Below are positions 1-8,632 of a stretch of 64,000 nucleotides of DNA, one piece after another. The notes below the pieces were generated by a model. The model did no database searches. It worked only from the letters and a program-made list of their open reading frames with translations, and had not been told where the DNA came from. Numbering within the stretch: position 1 is the first letter of the stretch; each line of letters starts with the position of its first letter. Origin of the DNA: Aeromicrobium sp. A1-2 (GTDB taxonomy: Bacteria > Actinomycetota > Actinomycetes > Propionibacteriales > Nocardioidaceae); contig NZ_CP027482.1 of the NCBI RefSeq assembly GCF_003443875.1, forward strand, positions 2,294,001 through 2,358,000. Direction: 5' to 3'. The position numbers and the translations under genes are program-made.

Positions 1-825
1 ACCGATCCACATCATCAGCCGGTACGCAACGACACAGAGCACCGCGCCACCGGCCAAGACGATCCCGCCGGCCGGTGTCGCGAAACGGTGGATCACGTCG
101 GGCTGCAGGCACATGAACAGCAGCACGACCCATGGCGCCGCGACGGCAAGCCGCGCCCCGTTGACGGTCCACGACTGGCGCGACTCGAGCTCGCCGCGCG
201 TGCGCAGGTCGTCGCGGAGGAATCCGGAAAGAGATCTCAGCACCCGGCCCAGGTCTCCCCCACCAACCTCCCGCGCGATCCGCAGCGCCTCGACGACACG
301 GTCGCCCACCGGATCCGCAAGCCGCGCCTTGAGCTGGTCGAGCGAGTCGTGGAAGCGACCCGACGCCTGATAGTCGCGGCCGAACTGCGTGAATGGCGGC
401 CGGAGGCCGACGGGCCCACGCTCTCCCAGCTGCATCAGCGCCTCGGGCAGCGAGAGCCCCGCGCGTACGGCGGAGGAGAGATTGTCGACCGCATCAGGCC
501 ACAGCGCCGCGTGATCTCGTGCCCGTCGTTGGGCCCGCCCGCGGAGCACCGCGATCGGGAAGGCTCCCGCCATCAGCCCAAAGATTCCCCCGATCGCGGT
601 CACGCCGGAGATCGCGGTGAGAATGAACCCGAACACCGCGAATGCCGCCACACACAGTGCGACAACCTGCGGAGGCGATACACCTTCGACCCCGGAACGA
701 GCCAGGAGATCCTCAAGCCTTCCGGTTGAGCGGGTCCGACGCGCCGGCTGCCAGGCTGGCTCGTTCAACGCCCACCCGATCAGGAGCAGGCCAGTCCCCA
801 CCATCAGGCCGATCAGGGCGCCCAT
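1..825 (-). CDS. tadB: TadB-like type II secretion F-domain membrane protein (3' end cut by window edge)
   Basis: 275 residues are visible and the frame is still open at base 1, so the C-terminus is missing. It reads as an inner-membrane platform protein of a Tad/Flp pilus system. There is one N-terminal membrane segment (about 3-19), a hydrophobic pair (about 52-93), a cytoplasmic T2SSF domain (about 113-240, with the typical SSAVRAGLSLPEAL and AREVGGGDLGRVL stretches) and two more hydrophobic segments near the visible end. The ATG overlaps the stop of the upstream ATPase gene by 13 bases, so the two are translationally coupled. Such proteins work with the TadA ATPase and usually with a following TadC, which would lie outside the window. 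This frame was read directly from the minus strand. Confidence 0.85.
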   Translation of the reverse strand, partial: MGALIGLMVGTGLLLIGWALNEPAWQPARRTRSTGRLEDLLARSGVEGVSPPQVVALCVAAFAVFGFILTAISGVTAIGGIFGLMAGAFPIAVLRGRAQRRARDHAALWPDAVDNLSSAVRAGLSLPEALMQLGERGPVGLRPPFTQFGRDYQASGRFHDSLDQLKARLADPVGDRVVEALRIAREVGGGDLGRVLRSLSGFLRDDLRTRGELESRQSWTVNGARLAVAAPWVVLLFMCLQPDVIHRFATPAGGIVLAGGAVLCVVAYRLMMWIG

Positions 826-2051
826 CGGCCCACTCCCAGCACCTCGTCGAGGTCGATGCCGACCTGGTCAAAGGCCTCGCGCCGCAGCGGCGTGCCGTGG
901 GCGCGCTCGAGCTCTCCGGACCGCCGCACGAAGACCGGCTCACACTCGATCAGGTCATTCTCGACCCGCCCTGTCACGGCCACGATCTCCCGGACCGCGC
1001 GCGACCCGTCCGGCGCGATGCCGGTGTGCACGACGAGGTCGACCGACGTGGCGACGGTCGGCACGACGAACCGCGAACCGATGTTGTCCCCCGCCAGCAG
1101 CGGCAACGTGCAGAGCTTGACCAGCGCCTGGCGCGCCGAACTGGCGTGGATGCTGGCCATGCCGGGAAGCCCCGCGTTCAACGCGAGCAGCATGTCAAGA
1201 CACTCTGCGGCCCGCACCTCGCCGACGATGATCCGCGACGGCCGCATGCGCAGCGCCTCCTTGACCAGGACGCGCAACGAGATCTCACCCGTACCTTCCA
1301 GACCGGCCTGCCGGGTCTGCATCGCGACCCAGTCGGGGTGTCCGCACTGAAGCTCGAAGACCTCCTCGACCGAGACCAGACGCTGGGCGCCCGGGATCGA
1401 GGCGGCGAGGCAGTTGAGCAGCGTGGTCTTGCCGGCCTGAGTTCCACCCGACACCACAATGTTGAGCCCCGCCGCGACGCTCGCGTGGAGGAATGCAGCA
1501 CCGCGCACATTCAAGGTGCCCAGGGTCACGAGGTCGTCGAGCGAGTGGGCACGCGCAACAAACTTGCGGATGTTGACTGCCGCGAAATTCCGTGAGATCC
1601 CATCCAGCACGACGTGCAGCCGGTGACCACCGGGCAGCATCGCGTCCACGAAAGGCTGACTGATGTCGAGCCGGCGCCCCGATGAGCTCAGCATCCGCTC
1701 GACCAGCTCGCGAACCTGCTCCGTGGTCAGGATCAACGCGGTCAGCTCGTGCCGGCCGTCGCGTGCGATGAATACCCGCGACGGGTCGTTGATCCAGATC
1801 TCTTCGACCGAGTCGTCGTCCAGGTAGGCCTGCAGGGCTCCGAACCCTGACACCTCGGCCACGATCTGACCGATCACGATCTCCGGCTCGTCGAGCGAGC
1901 GGACCGCGCCGGTCAGGCTGCGGGACTCGTGCTCGGCAATGACATCGATCGCCGCCTGGCGCACCGAGTCGGCATCCGAGCGCGGATCGATCCGGCGCTG
2001 ACGCACCAGGTCACGCACGCGGTCGGACAATGCCGACGTCTGAGACTCCAT
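813..2051 (-). CDS. tadA: TadA/CpaF-family pilus assembly ATPase
   Basis: 412 aa secretion ATPase that would power Tad/Flp pilus assembly from the cytoplasm. It has an N-terminal domain with the family stretch DDDSVEEIWIND (about 78-89), Walker A GGTQAGKTT (202-210), a Walker B region RIIVGEVR (273-280) and the histidine box GMASIHASS (297-305). The length fits CpaF proteins. I chose the ATG at 2051 because the reading frame upstream is low in family character and an A/G-rich stretch precedes this codon. The gene is followed immediately by tadB. No pilin, prepilin peptidase or TadC is visible; a CpaE-like ATPase and a SAF/CpaB-like protein sit 16 kb away at 18.4-20.2 kb. The roughly 190 bases before the start hold no gene I recognise. 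Confidence 0.9.
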   Translation of the reverse strand: MESQTSALSDRVRDLVRQRRIDPRSDADSVRQAAIDVIAEHESRSLTGAVRSLDEPEIVIGQIVAEVSGFGALQAYLDDDSVEEIWINDPSRVFIARDGRHELTALILTTEQVRELVERMLSSSGRRLDISQPFVDAMLPGGHRLHVVLDGISRNFAAVNIRKFVARAHSLDDLVTLGTLNVRGAAFLHASVAAGLNIVVSGGTQAGKTTLLNCLAASIPGAQRLVSVEEVFELQCGHPDWVAMQTRQAGLEGTGEISLRVLVKEALRMRPSRIIVGEVRAAECLDMLLALNAGLPGMASIHASSARQALVKLCTLPLLAGDNIGSRFVVPTVATSVDLVVHTGIAPDGSRAVREIVAVTGRVENDLIECEPVFVRRSGELERAHGTPLRREAFDQVGIDLDEVLGVGRWAP

Positions 2052-2243
2052 CCCCCGATGGACCTTTCCCCTAGAGCACTTGAGTCGATACTGCCGAAAC
2101 TGCGGGGATTTGTGAAGGTGTCCACGGGTGGCTTGTGGACTCGGTCGACCCGATCGAAGTGTCGGTCGGCACATGCCGTGGATCCGGGCGACGGATGCTC
2201 GGGCTCGAAACACGAGGCACGCGGGTGGTCGACGTGGGCGGCC

Positions 2244-2837
2244 TCAGTCGTCGGCGCGGACCAACGCTTCGACGACGTGCCGCACGTGCGTGTCGAATGC
2301 CCGGCCGACGGGCAGCGCCTCCGGCGTCGCGTGTGCGAGCTGCGCATGGCCGAGAAACGCCGTGTAGGCGAGCAGGCTGCGGCCACGGGCACGGGCCGGC
2401 GACATGCCGGCCTCGGCGAAGAGCCGGGTGAGGTAGGCCAGACGTCGCGAGGTGACCCGGCCTAGCGATGCCGAGACCAACGGGTCAGAAGCGTTGGCCT
2501 GAAGGGCGAGCTCGACTGATCCAGCGCCCGGTTGCACACCGATCTGCACTGCGCCGAACACGAGCTCGAGCAGGTTGCGGAGCCGTTCGGTCGGATCGTC
2601 GCCCCGTTCGATGGCGGCGATCACGAGCTCGGTGTCCCGCTCCTCCCAGCTTGCGAGTGCTGCGACGACAAGGGCGTTCCGGTCGGCGAAGTGCCAGTAG
2701 AAGCTGCCCTTCGTGGTCCCTAGGTGCTTCGCGAGAGGCTCGATGGCAACAGCAGCGAGCCCGCCACGAGCGATCGCGTCGAGTGCGGCAGCAGTCCAGT
2801 CCCCCGCCGTGAACGACTCGCCCTTCCCACCGACCAT
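2244..2837 (-). CDS. TetR-family transcriptional regulator
   Basis: 197 aa repressor-type protein. The N-terminal helix-turn-helix (about 10-55) contains the TetR signature region LAKHLGTTKGSFYWHFADRNAL; the rest is a helical ligand-binding domain. It is divergent from a DUF2867 gene, and the gap between them is nearly filled by two 18-bp operator-like arms at 2840-2882, so it very probably represses itself and its neighbour. An ATG at 2843 would add two residues but lies inside the first operator arm; I prefer the ATG at 2837, which has a weak GGTAG upstream. The ligand cannot be told from sequence. Confidence 0.9.
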   Translation of the reverse strand: MVGGKGESFTAGDWTAAALDAIARGGLAAVAIEPLAKHLGTTKGSFYWHFADRNALVVAALASWEERDTELVIAAIERGDDPTERLRNLLELVFGAVQIGVQPGAGSVELALQANASDPLVSASLGRVTSRRLAYLTRLFAEAGMSPARARGRSLLAYTAFLGHAQLAHATPEALPVGRAFDTHVRHVVEALVRADD

Positions 2838-2839
2838 GG

Positions 2840-2882
2840 CCATACGCTACCGTATGGGCACGCGCCATACGGTAGCGTATGG
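2840..2882. promoter_or_regulatory. Double TetR operator: perfect 18-bp inverted repeat
   Basis: The arm 2840-2857 (CCATACGCTACCGTATGG) is the exact reverse complement of the arm 2865-2882 (CCATACGGTAGCGTATGG), with a 7-base spacer. Each arm is itself a near-palindrome of CCATAC and GTATGG, the usual shape of a TetR-dimer site, so this is probably two operators side by side. The last two bases of the right arm form part of the GGAGG ribosome-binding site of the DUF2867 gene. The left arm abuts the tetR start. Regulation by the adjacent TetR protein is inference. Confidence 0.85.
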
Positions 2883-2890
2883 AGGTAGTC

Positions 2891-3373
2891 ATGAGACCCG
2901 AAACCCATCGCGTGCACGCCGTCGCCACGCCGAAGTCGCCACTCCTGACAGGCGCCCTCCCCCGCGTCGACTGGTCCGACGCGTACGCCGTTCCCTTCCC
3001 CGGCCGGCCGCCCGGAGATCCGCAGGACTGGGCTGCTGCGATCTTCCACTCGCCGCCGTCGTGGGTCGTCGCCCTGCTCGGCGTGCGCGAAGTCCTGGTC
3101 CGGGCCGTCGGGATGCAGCGTGGCGGGAGCCACGCCTTCGACCCGGTCGCCCGCAGCAGCGACGAGGTACTCCTCGGCATCGACCAGGATCACCTCGGCT
3201 TCCGAGCGTCCGTGCTGTTCGAGCCCACCCGGGTGGTGCTGAGCACGATCGTCCAGGTGCACAATCGTCGAGGGCGTGCCTACTGGGCGCTGGTCCGCTG
3301 GGTCCACCCGGTCGTCGTGCGGTCGATGCTGGCTCGCGCCGCGCGCACGATGGCGGAGTCGTCACCGGTCTGA
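2891..3373 (+). CDS. DUF2867-family protein
   Basis: 160 aa protein that matches the DUF2867 pattern: an N-terminal stretch with VDWSDAYAVPFPG (about 26-38), a central region DEVLLGIDQDHLGFRASV (about 98-115), and the terminal VQVHNRRGRAYWALVRWVHP region before a final helix. The family has no established biochemical role that I know of. The ATG at 2891 has a clean GGAGG six bases upstream; an upstream in-frame ATG at 2879 lies in the operator arm. Its only evident control is the double TetR operator that overlaps its ribosome-binding site. The 120 bases after it hold no gene. Confidence 0.8.
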   Translation: MRPETHRVHAVATPKSPLLTGALPRVDWSDAYAVPFPGRPPGDPQDWAAAIFHSPPSWVVALLGVREVLVRAVGMQRGGSHAFDPVARSSDEVLLGIDQDHLGFRASVLFEPTRVVLSTIVQVHNRRGRAYWALVRWVHPVVVRSMLARAARTMAESSPV

Positions 3374-3493
3374 GCCGAGATCCCTCGAGTCCATCGGGGC
3401 CATGACCTGCGTCACAGCGGCGCGTGCCCGCTTGCTGCTGTCGGGGCGCGCAGGACATACTCTCGGTATGATCCATGCCGTCGGGACCAGCAC

Positions 3494-4678
3494 GTGATCA
3501 CCCGGCAGACCAAGATCCAGCTGCTCGTCTTCCTGGCCGTCACGGTCCTCGGCGGGGCGTTTGTGGGTGGCCGCTACGCCCAGATCGACCGCCTGGTCGT
3601 CGATCGGACCTATGCCGTTGACGCCCACTTCAGCGACTCCGGGGGAATCTTCGAAGGCGCCCAGGTGACCTACCGCGGCATCGAGGTCGGTCGGGTCGGC
3701 CTGCTGGAGTTCGAGCCGTCCGGCGTCCGGGTCCGGCTCGACATCGAGAACAATGCACCGAGCATCCCGTCGGACGTCGAGGTCGCCGTGGCCACCAAGT
3801 CGGCGATCGGTGAGCAGTTCGTCGATCTGCGCCCCCGCGCCTCCGGCAAGCCCTACCTCACCGACGGGTCGGAGGTCGCGCTCGCCGACACCCGCATCCC
3901 GATCGACACCACGACACTGCTGGTCGACGTCAATGATCTGGTGACATCGGTCGACACCGACAACCTGCGGACCGTCGTCGACGAGCTGGGTCAGGCCTTC
4001 GACGGAACCGGCGAAGACCTCGCCACGATCCTGGACACCTCATCGGAGTTCATCGAGGCAGCCGATGACAACATCGGTGTCACACGCTCCTTGATCCGCG
4101 AGTCGGACTCGGTCCTGCAGACCCAGATCGACAAGGAGAGCGCGATCGGCTCGTTCTCCGAGAACCTTGCCCTGCTGTCCGACAGCCTCGTCGACGCCGA
4201 CCCCGACCTGCGACGCCTGCTCGACCAGGGCAGCGACAGCGCCCAGACCCTGCGCACCGTCGTCGACGAGAACTCCGAGGACCTCGGCTCGATCATCGAC
4301 GACCTGCAGACCATCAACCGCCCCATCGCCGAGAACCTCATCGGCATCCAGACACTCTTCGTGATCTACCCGACCGTCGTCCAGTCGACGTTCTCGGTCC
4401 TCAACCCGACCGGGACCGGCGACTACAACGCCGGCTTCGGCCTGGCACTCACCGACCTGACACCCACCTGCACGTACGCCAACAGCGGCGGCGCGGCCTC
4501 CGGCTACCAGCCTCGTCGCGAAGAAGCCGTCATCAGCGACCGCGAGCTGCGGCCCGGCACCGACTGCAACGTCGAGAACTCGATCGCACGGCAGGCGTCC
4601 AAGACGGTCTACAACCGCCCCGCCGCCAGCTCGGACCCCTCGTGGGCCACCCTCTTGATCGGGCCAGCCACCCACTGA
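3494..4678 (+). CDS. Orphan MCE (mammalian cell entry) family protein
   Basis: 394 aa, GTG start. A single N-terminal membrane anchor (about 8-25) is followed by an MlaD/MCE domain (about 37-115, with GIFEGAQVTYRGIEVGRV) and a long helical segment (about 140-290) typical of the tail of actinobacterial Mce proteins. MCE proteins form periplasmic channels for lipid transfer and normally occur as six genes after two yrbE permease genes. Here there is one gene with no YrbE or other Mce neighbour, so it may be a solitary adaptor for a complex encoded elsewhere or a remnant of an operon. No lipobox is present. The substrate is unknown. Confidence 0.85.
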   Translation: MITRQTKIQLLVFLAVTVLGGAFVGGRYAQIDRLVVDRTYAVDAHFSDSGGIFEGAQVTYRGIEVGRVGLLEFEPSGVRVRLDIENNAPSIPSDVEVAVATKSAIGEQFVDLRPRASGKPYLTDGSEVALADTRIPIDTTTLLVDVNDLVTSVDTDNLRTVVDELGQAFDGTGEDLATILDTSSEFIEAADDNIGVTRSLIRESDSVLQTQIDKESAIGSFSENLALLSDSLVDADPDLRRLLDQGSDSAQTLRTVVDENSEDLGSIIDDLQTINRPIAENLIGIQTLFVIYPTVVQSTFSVLNPTGTGDYNAGFGLALTDLTPTCTYANSGGAASGYQPRREEAVISDRELRPGTDCNVENSIARQASKTVYNRPAASSDPSWATLLIGPATH

Positions 4679-4700
4679 TCCGGCGTGGCACGATCGGTCC

Positions 4701-5219
4701 ATGACCTGGATCTCTCCGACACCCACCGAGACCGATGGACCCCTGACCGGGCCTGACCGTCCGATGCTCGAGGCCGAGCTCGACTATCAGCGAGCAACCC
4801 TGCTGAACATCTGCGCGGGGTTGACCGCCGAACAGCTGGCCGAGCGACCGATCCCATCGACCAACCTGTCACTGCTGGGCCTGGTCCGGCACATGGCCAA
4901 GGTCGAGCGCATCTGGTTCCGCAAGCGGACCGCCGAACAGGACATCGAGCACCTGCACAACTTCGAGGCCCGTGACGACACCGACTTCGTCGTGATCGAC
5001 GCCTCGGATGCCGAGCGCGCCATGGCCCAGCTGGTCGAGGAGCAGGGTCTCGCCCGCGCCGCCGTGTCGGATCTCGATTTCGACCTCGCGGTCGACGACG
5101 GGCACGGCGATCGGCTCTCCCTGCGCCGGGTGCACGTGCACATGATCTCCGAGTACGCGCGGCACAACGGCCACGCCGACCTGCTGCGCCAGGCCATCGA
5201 CGGCGCGACCTCCAGATGA
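4701..5219 (+). CDS. DUF664/DinB-fold protein (mycothiol transferase-like)
   Basis: 172 aa four-helix DinB-fold protein of the DUF664 type. The expected metal-site histidines appear in LVRHMAKVER (H64) and in the HMISEYARHNGHADLLR block (H147, H155, H158). In actinobacteria this family is linked to mycothiol-dependent transfer reactions; mshB, a mycothiol biosynthesis gene, lies at 59.2-60.1 kb in this window. It starts 22 bases after the MCE gene on the same strand and may share its transcript. The substrate is unknown. Confidence 0.85.
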   Translation: MTWISPTPTETDGPLTGPDRPMLEAELDYQRATLLNICAGLTAEQLAERPIPSTNLSLLGLVRHMAKVERIWFRKRTAEQDIEHLHNFEARDDTDFVVIDASDAERAMAQLVEEQGLARAAVSDLDFDLAVDDGHGDRLSLRRVHVHMISEYARHNGHADLLRQAIDGATSR

Positions 5220-5294
5220 TGGTGACCCCCGAGTAACTTCGACTCCTGCTCGATCGTTGTGACGTGCAACACAAATCGAGACTGAGGAGCCGTC

Positions 5295-8051
5295 GTGCGT
5301 CGTAGCGCCGTCATCACCGTGTTCAGCGTGTTGGCAGTCGGAGCGGCGGTGCTCCCCGCGGGCGCCGCGACGACGGTCCCGTCGCCGGCGACGGCCGACT
5401 CGTACGGATCGGTCCGCAACATCGTGCCGGCCGGCCAGCGCGGATCGGTCAACGCCCTCCAGCTCGCACAGGTGCTGACCGGAGGTGGCCTGCAGGCGGT
5501 CGACGGCAAGAACGCGCCGCCCAACTACGCCGACCAGCTCGAGATGTACGACGACCTCGCGAGGTACCGCCCCCACCAGATCACGGACGCCGTGGTCGAC
5601 AAGGACTTCAAGCGGGCCGGCTTCGTGCCCGACAAGGTCGTCAGCACTGAGACGCCACGGCCCGGTGTCACGATCGTCCGCGACAGCTTCGGCGTCCCCT
5701 TCATCACCGGCAAGACCTACAACGACACGATGTTCGGGGCCGGGTTCGCCGGCACCCAGGACCGGATGTTCCTGATGGACGCCCTGCGCCACCTCGGCGC
5801 GGGCCGCGGCGCGGAGTTCGTCGGCGGCACCCCGGGCAACATCGCGATGGACCGCGCACAGGTCCGCTCGGCGTATTACACGCCCAAGGAAGCGGCCGAC
5901 CAGCTCGAGATCATCGCCGACGAAAACGGTGCGGAGGGACAGCGCCTGCTCGACGGCGCCGACGCCTACCTCGCCGGCATCAACGCCGCGCAGAACCAGA
6001 TGTGCCCGCTGGGCCTGCCGACCGGACTGAACTGCCCCGCCGAGTATCTGGCCCTGCAGAAGAAGCCGGCGCCGTGGACCCGGGCCGACCTGACCTACGT
6101 CGCCTCGCTCGTCGGCGGCATCTTCGGCAAGGGCGGCGGACAGGAGTACGCCAACAGCGTGTTCTACGCCAAGCTCGTCAAGCAGTTCGGCACCACCAAG
6201 GCCGACAAGATGTTCGTCAGCCTGCGCTCCAAGAACGACAAGGAAGCGCCCACGACGTCAACGCTGTCGTTCCCGTACGACAACAAGGCGTTCAACCCGC
6301 GCCAGGCGGGCGTCGCGATTCCCGATCTCGACGGTCCCACGGCCAGCGGCTCGGGCGACGACGCCGGCACCACGAGCCCGATCCAGACCCTGCTCGACGC
6401 ACTCAAGCTCGGCCTGACCGGCACACCGGACCAGATCGACACCCCCTCGGGCACGATCGACCTGAGCAGCCTGTTCTCCAGCAACGGCATGAGCAACGCG
6501 CTCCTGGTCGGCGCCAACAAGACCTCGACGGGTCACCCCTTGACGGTGTTCGGACCACAGACCGGCTACTACAACCCCCAGCTCCTCAACGAGCAGGTCT
6601 TGATGGGCCCGGGCGTCTTCGCCCGGGGCGTGTCGTTCGCCGGCACCAACCTGGTCGTGGAGCTCGGCCACGGTCTCGACTACGCCTGGTCCGCGACCAG
6701 CTCGGGCAGCGACAACATCGACACCGTGATCGAGAAGCTCTGCAACGCCGACGGGAGCAAGCCGACCGTGACCTCGACGTCGTACAAGAAGGACGGCGGC
6801 GCCTGTGTGCCGATGCAGTACAACGAGCACAAGCAGACCGTTATCCCGAACATCTCGGCGCCGACTCCGCCGTCGACGATCAAGATGCAGGTGTGGCGGA
6901 CCAACCACGGCATCGTGCAGACCCGCACGACGGTCAAGGGTGTCCCGGTTGCGGTCGTCATCGAGCGCAGCACCTACGGCCGCGAAGCAGCCTCGATCCT
7001 CGGCTTCTCGCGGTTCAACAACCCCGACTACGTCAAGGACGCCACGACATTCAAGAAGGCCGCCAACGCGATCGACTACACGTTCAACTGGTTCTATGCC
7101 GACGACAAGGACATCGCGTTCTTCTCCTCGGGCCGTCTGCCGGTGCGTGCCGCAGGCACCGATACCGATCTGCCTCGCTGGGCCGGCAAGACGTACGACC
7201 CGAAGGGATGGCTCAGCGCCGCCAAACACGTGCAGCAGGTCAACCCGCCGACGGGCTATCTTGCGAGCTGGAACAACAAGCCCGCGCGTGACTTCGCTGC
7301 CGCCGACGACAAGTGGTCCGACGGAGCGGTGCACCGCTCGCAGGCCCTGAGCAAGCGCATCACCGACGCGATCTCGAAGGGGAAGATCAAGCGGGCCCAG
7401 CTCGTCGGGATCGTCGAGGACGCCGCGACCGAGGACGTGCGCGCCAAGGAGCTGCTGCCGATCCTGCTCAAGACGCTCGGCAACGACACCAAGACCGCGC
7501 AGGCCCGCTCGCTGCTGTCAGCGTGGCTCGCCGACGGCGCACACCGGGTCGACTACGACCGCACCGGCTCCTACGCCCACCAGGCGGCGATCCGCATCTT
7601 CGACACGTGGTGGGAGGACGGCGACAACGCGCTGGCCTACGACTTCGCGACGGCGAGCCTGGGCACGACCCTTCCCCGAGAGCTGCCACAGCCCCTCGAC
7701 GACCATCCGAGGGCTGGCGGAGGCTCGTCGTGGCTCGGCTCACCCTGGTATGGCTACATCAGCAAGGAGCTGCGCGACATCAACGGCTCGAGCGTCAAGA
7801 GCCCGTACGCGTACGCCCTGTGCGGATCGCTCACGACGTGCCGCTCGACGCTGCGAGCATCGCTGCTCGGAGCCGTCGACCGCGCGCAGCAGGCACAGGG
7901 AGTTGGCAACCCCGCCGCGCTGACCTATGACAAGTCGATCGACTACATCCGGCCCACGACCGGCGGTGTCGTGAGCGTCCGGCCGACCGACTGGCAGAAC
8001 AGGCCGACCTTCCAGCAGGTAGTCGACTACCGGACGCACCGCGCCCGGTGA
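5295..8051 (+). CDS. Secreted penicillin acylase-family (Ntn-hydrolase) protein
   Basis: 918 aa, GTG start after a GAGGAG site. An N-terminal Sec signal (about 1-25, ending PAGAA) indicates export. The protein has the organisation of penicillin/acyl-homoserine-lactone acylases: an alpha region, then the nucleophile motif GMSNALLVG, where Ser400 would become the N-terminus of the beta chain after self-cleavage, then GPQTGYYNPQ and the oxyanion-type region SATSSGSDN (about 465-473). The length is near the upper end for the family. Between roughly 340 and 395 is a linker-like segment with acidic and Thr/Ser-rich residues, compatible with an excised spacer. Family members hydrolyse amide bonds of acylated small molecules; the substrate here cannot be predicted. 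A TTGTG-n8-CACAA inverted repeat precedes the ribosome-binding site. Confidence 0.87.
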   Translation: MRRSAVITVFSVLAVGAAVLPAGAATTVPSPATADSYGSVRNIVPAGQRGSVNALQLAQVLTGGGLQAVDGKNAPPNYADQLEMYDDLARYRPHQITDAVVDKDFKRAGFVPDKVVSTETPRPGVTIVRDSFGVPFITGKTYNDTMFGAGFAGTQDRMFLMDALRHLGAGRGAEFVGGTPGNIAMDRAQVRSAYYTPKEAADQLEIIADENGAEGQRLLDGADAYLAGINAAQNQMCPLGLPTGLNCPAEYLALQKKPAPWTRADLTYVASLVGGIFGKGGGQEYANSVFYAKLVKQFGTTKADKMFVSLRSKNDKEAPTTSTLSFPYDNKAFNPRQAGVAIPDLDGPTASGSGDDAGTTSPIQTLLDALKLGLTGTPDQIDTPSGTIDLSSLFSSNGMSNALLVGANKTSTGHPLTVFGPQTGYYNPQLLNEQVLMGPGVFARGVSFAGTNLVVELGHGLDYAWSATSSGSDNIDTVIEKLCNADGSKPTVTSTSYKKDGGACVPMQYNEHKQTVIPNISAPTPPSTIKMQVWRTNHGIVQTRTTVKGVPVAVVIERSTYGREAASILGFSRFNNPDYVKDATTFKKAANAIDYTFNWFYADDKDIAFFSSGRLPVRAAGTDTDLPRWAGKTYDPKGWLSAAKHVQQVNPPTGYLASWNNKPARDFAAADDKWSDGAVHRSQALSKRITDAISKGKIKRAQLVGIVEDAATEDVRAKELLPILLKTLGNDTKTAQARSLLSAWLADGAHRVDYDRTGSYAHQAAIRIFDTWWEDGDNALAYDFATASLGTTLPRELPQPLDDHPRAGGGSSWLGSPWYGYISKELRDINGSSVKSPYAYALCGSLTTCRSTLRASLLGAVDRAQQAQGVGNPAALTYDKSIDYIRPTTGGVVSVRPTDWQNRPTFQQVVDYRTHRAR

Positions 8052-8064
8052 TCTACTGACCGGC

Positions 8065-8619
8065 ATGAGACGCACCCTGCCCGCGGCCATCGCGATCCTG
8101 CTCCTGGCCGCCGGGTGCGGCTCGGGGTCGCCCGGCCCCTCAGCCGGCCCGACGTCGAGCCCTTCAGGCTCGGTGCCGTCGACACCCGTCGCAACGTCTG
8201 CACCGGCGCCGACGGGGTCGACCGCTGCCGCGCCGGGCGTCGTCGACTACGGCGATGACGAGGTGACGGTCTCGAAGCCGTCGGACGCCGGCCAGCTCAC
8301 CGGCGCACCCGACGACTTCGCCGCGTTCATCCGGGCCGAGCTGGCCCGCCAGCAGGCCAGCAAGGACGACGTCTGCACCGAGAAGGCCGAGATCCATGTC
8401 GCTCGTGTCGACCCGCGCGGCTGGGCCTCCGGCGGCCTGTTCATTCCACAGTGTGGCGGCAACGCCGCGCTGTGGGCCAAGGTCGGCGGGGCGTGGAAAG
8501 AGGTCTGGGCCGGTCAGACGCTGCCCGACTGCTCGATCCTGAAGAAGTACCGATTCCCGGTCGCGATCGCGCAAGGCACCTGCGTCCAGGGCGGCAAGGA
8601 GATCCCGTACACCGCCTGA
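8065..8619 (+). CDS. Putative lipoprotein with four C-terminal cysteines
   Basis: 184 aa. The signal peptide ends in lipobox LAAGC with Cys18 as the predicted lipidated residue. A Ser/Thr/Pro/Ala-rich linker (about 19-60) leads to a small folded domain (about 68-184) that has four cysteines (in DDVCTE, IPQCGG, LPDCSI and GTCVQ) which could form two disulfides outside the membrane. It starts 14 bases after the acylase gene and is probably co-transcribed with it. I do not recognise the domain. Its stop codon lies in one arm of a hairpin shared with the convergent tetR gene. Confidence 0.75.
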   Translation: MRRTLPAAIAILLLAAGCGSGSPGPSAGPTSSPSGSVPSTPVATSAPAPTGSTAAAPGVVDYGDDEVTVSKPSDAGQLTGAPDDFAAFIRAELARQQASKDDVCTEKAEIHVARVDPRGWASGGLFIPQCGGNAALWAKVGGAWKEVWAGQTLPDCSILKKYRFPVAIAQGTCVQGGKEIPYTA

Positions 8620-8632
8620 GCCCGGCTCAGGC
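8614..8632. terminator. Bidirectional hairpin between convergent genes
   Basis: GCCTGAGC (8614-8621), CCG loop, GCTCAGGC (8625-8632): a perfect 8-bp stem. The TGA of the lipoprotein gene (8617-8619) lies in the left arm and the stop of the convergent TetR gene (8627-8629 on the other strand) in the right arm. There is no T-run, so termination efficiency is uncertain. Confidence 0.6.

Noticed and set aside
3468-3497. A nine-codon leader peptide before the MCE gene, overlapping its GTG
   Set aside because: It lacks a ribosome-binding site and any regulatory codon pattern; the overlap can be chance.
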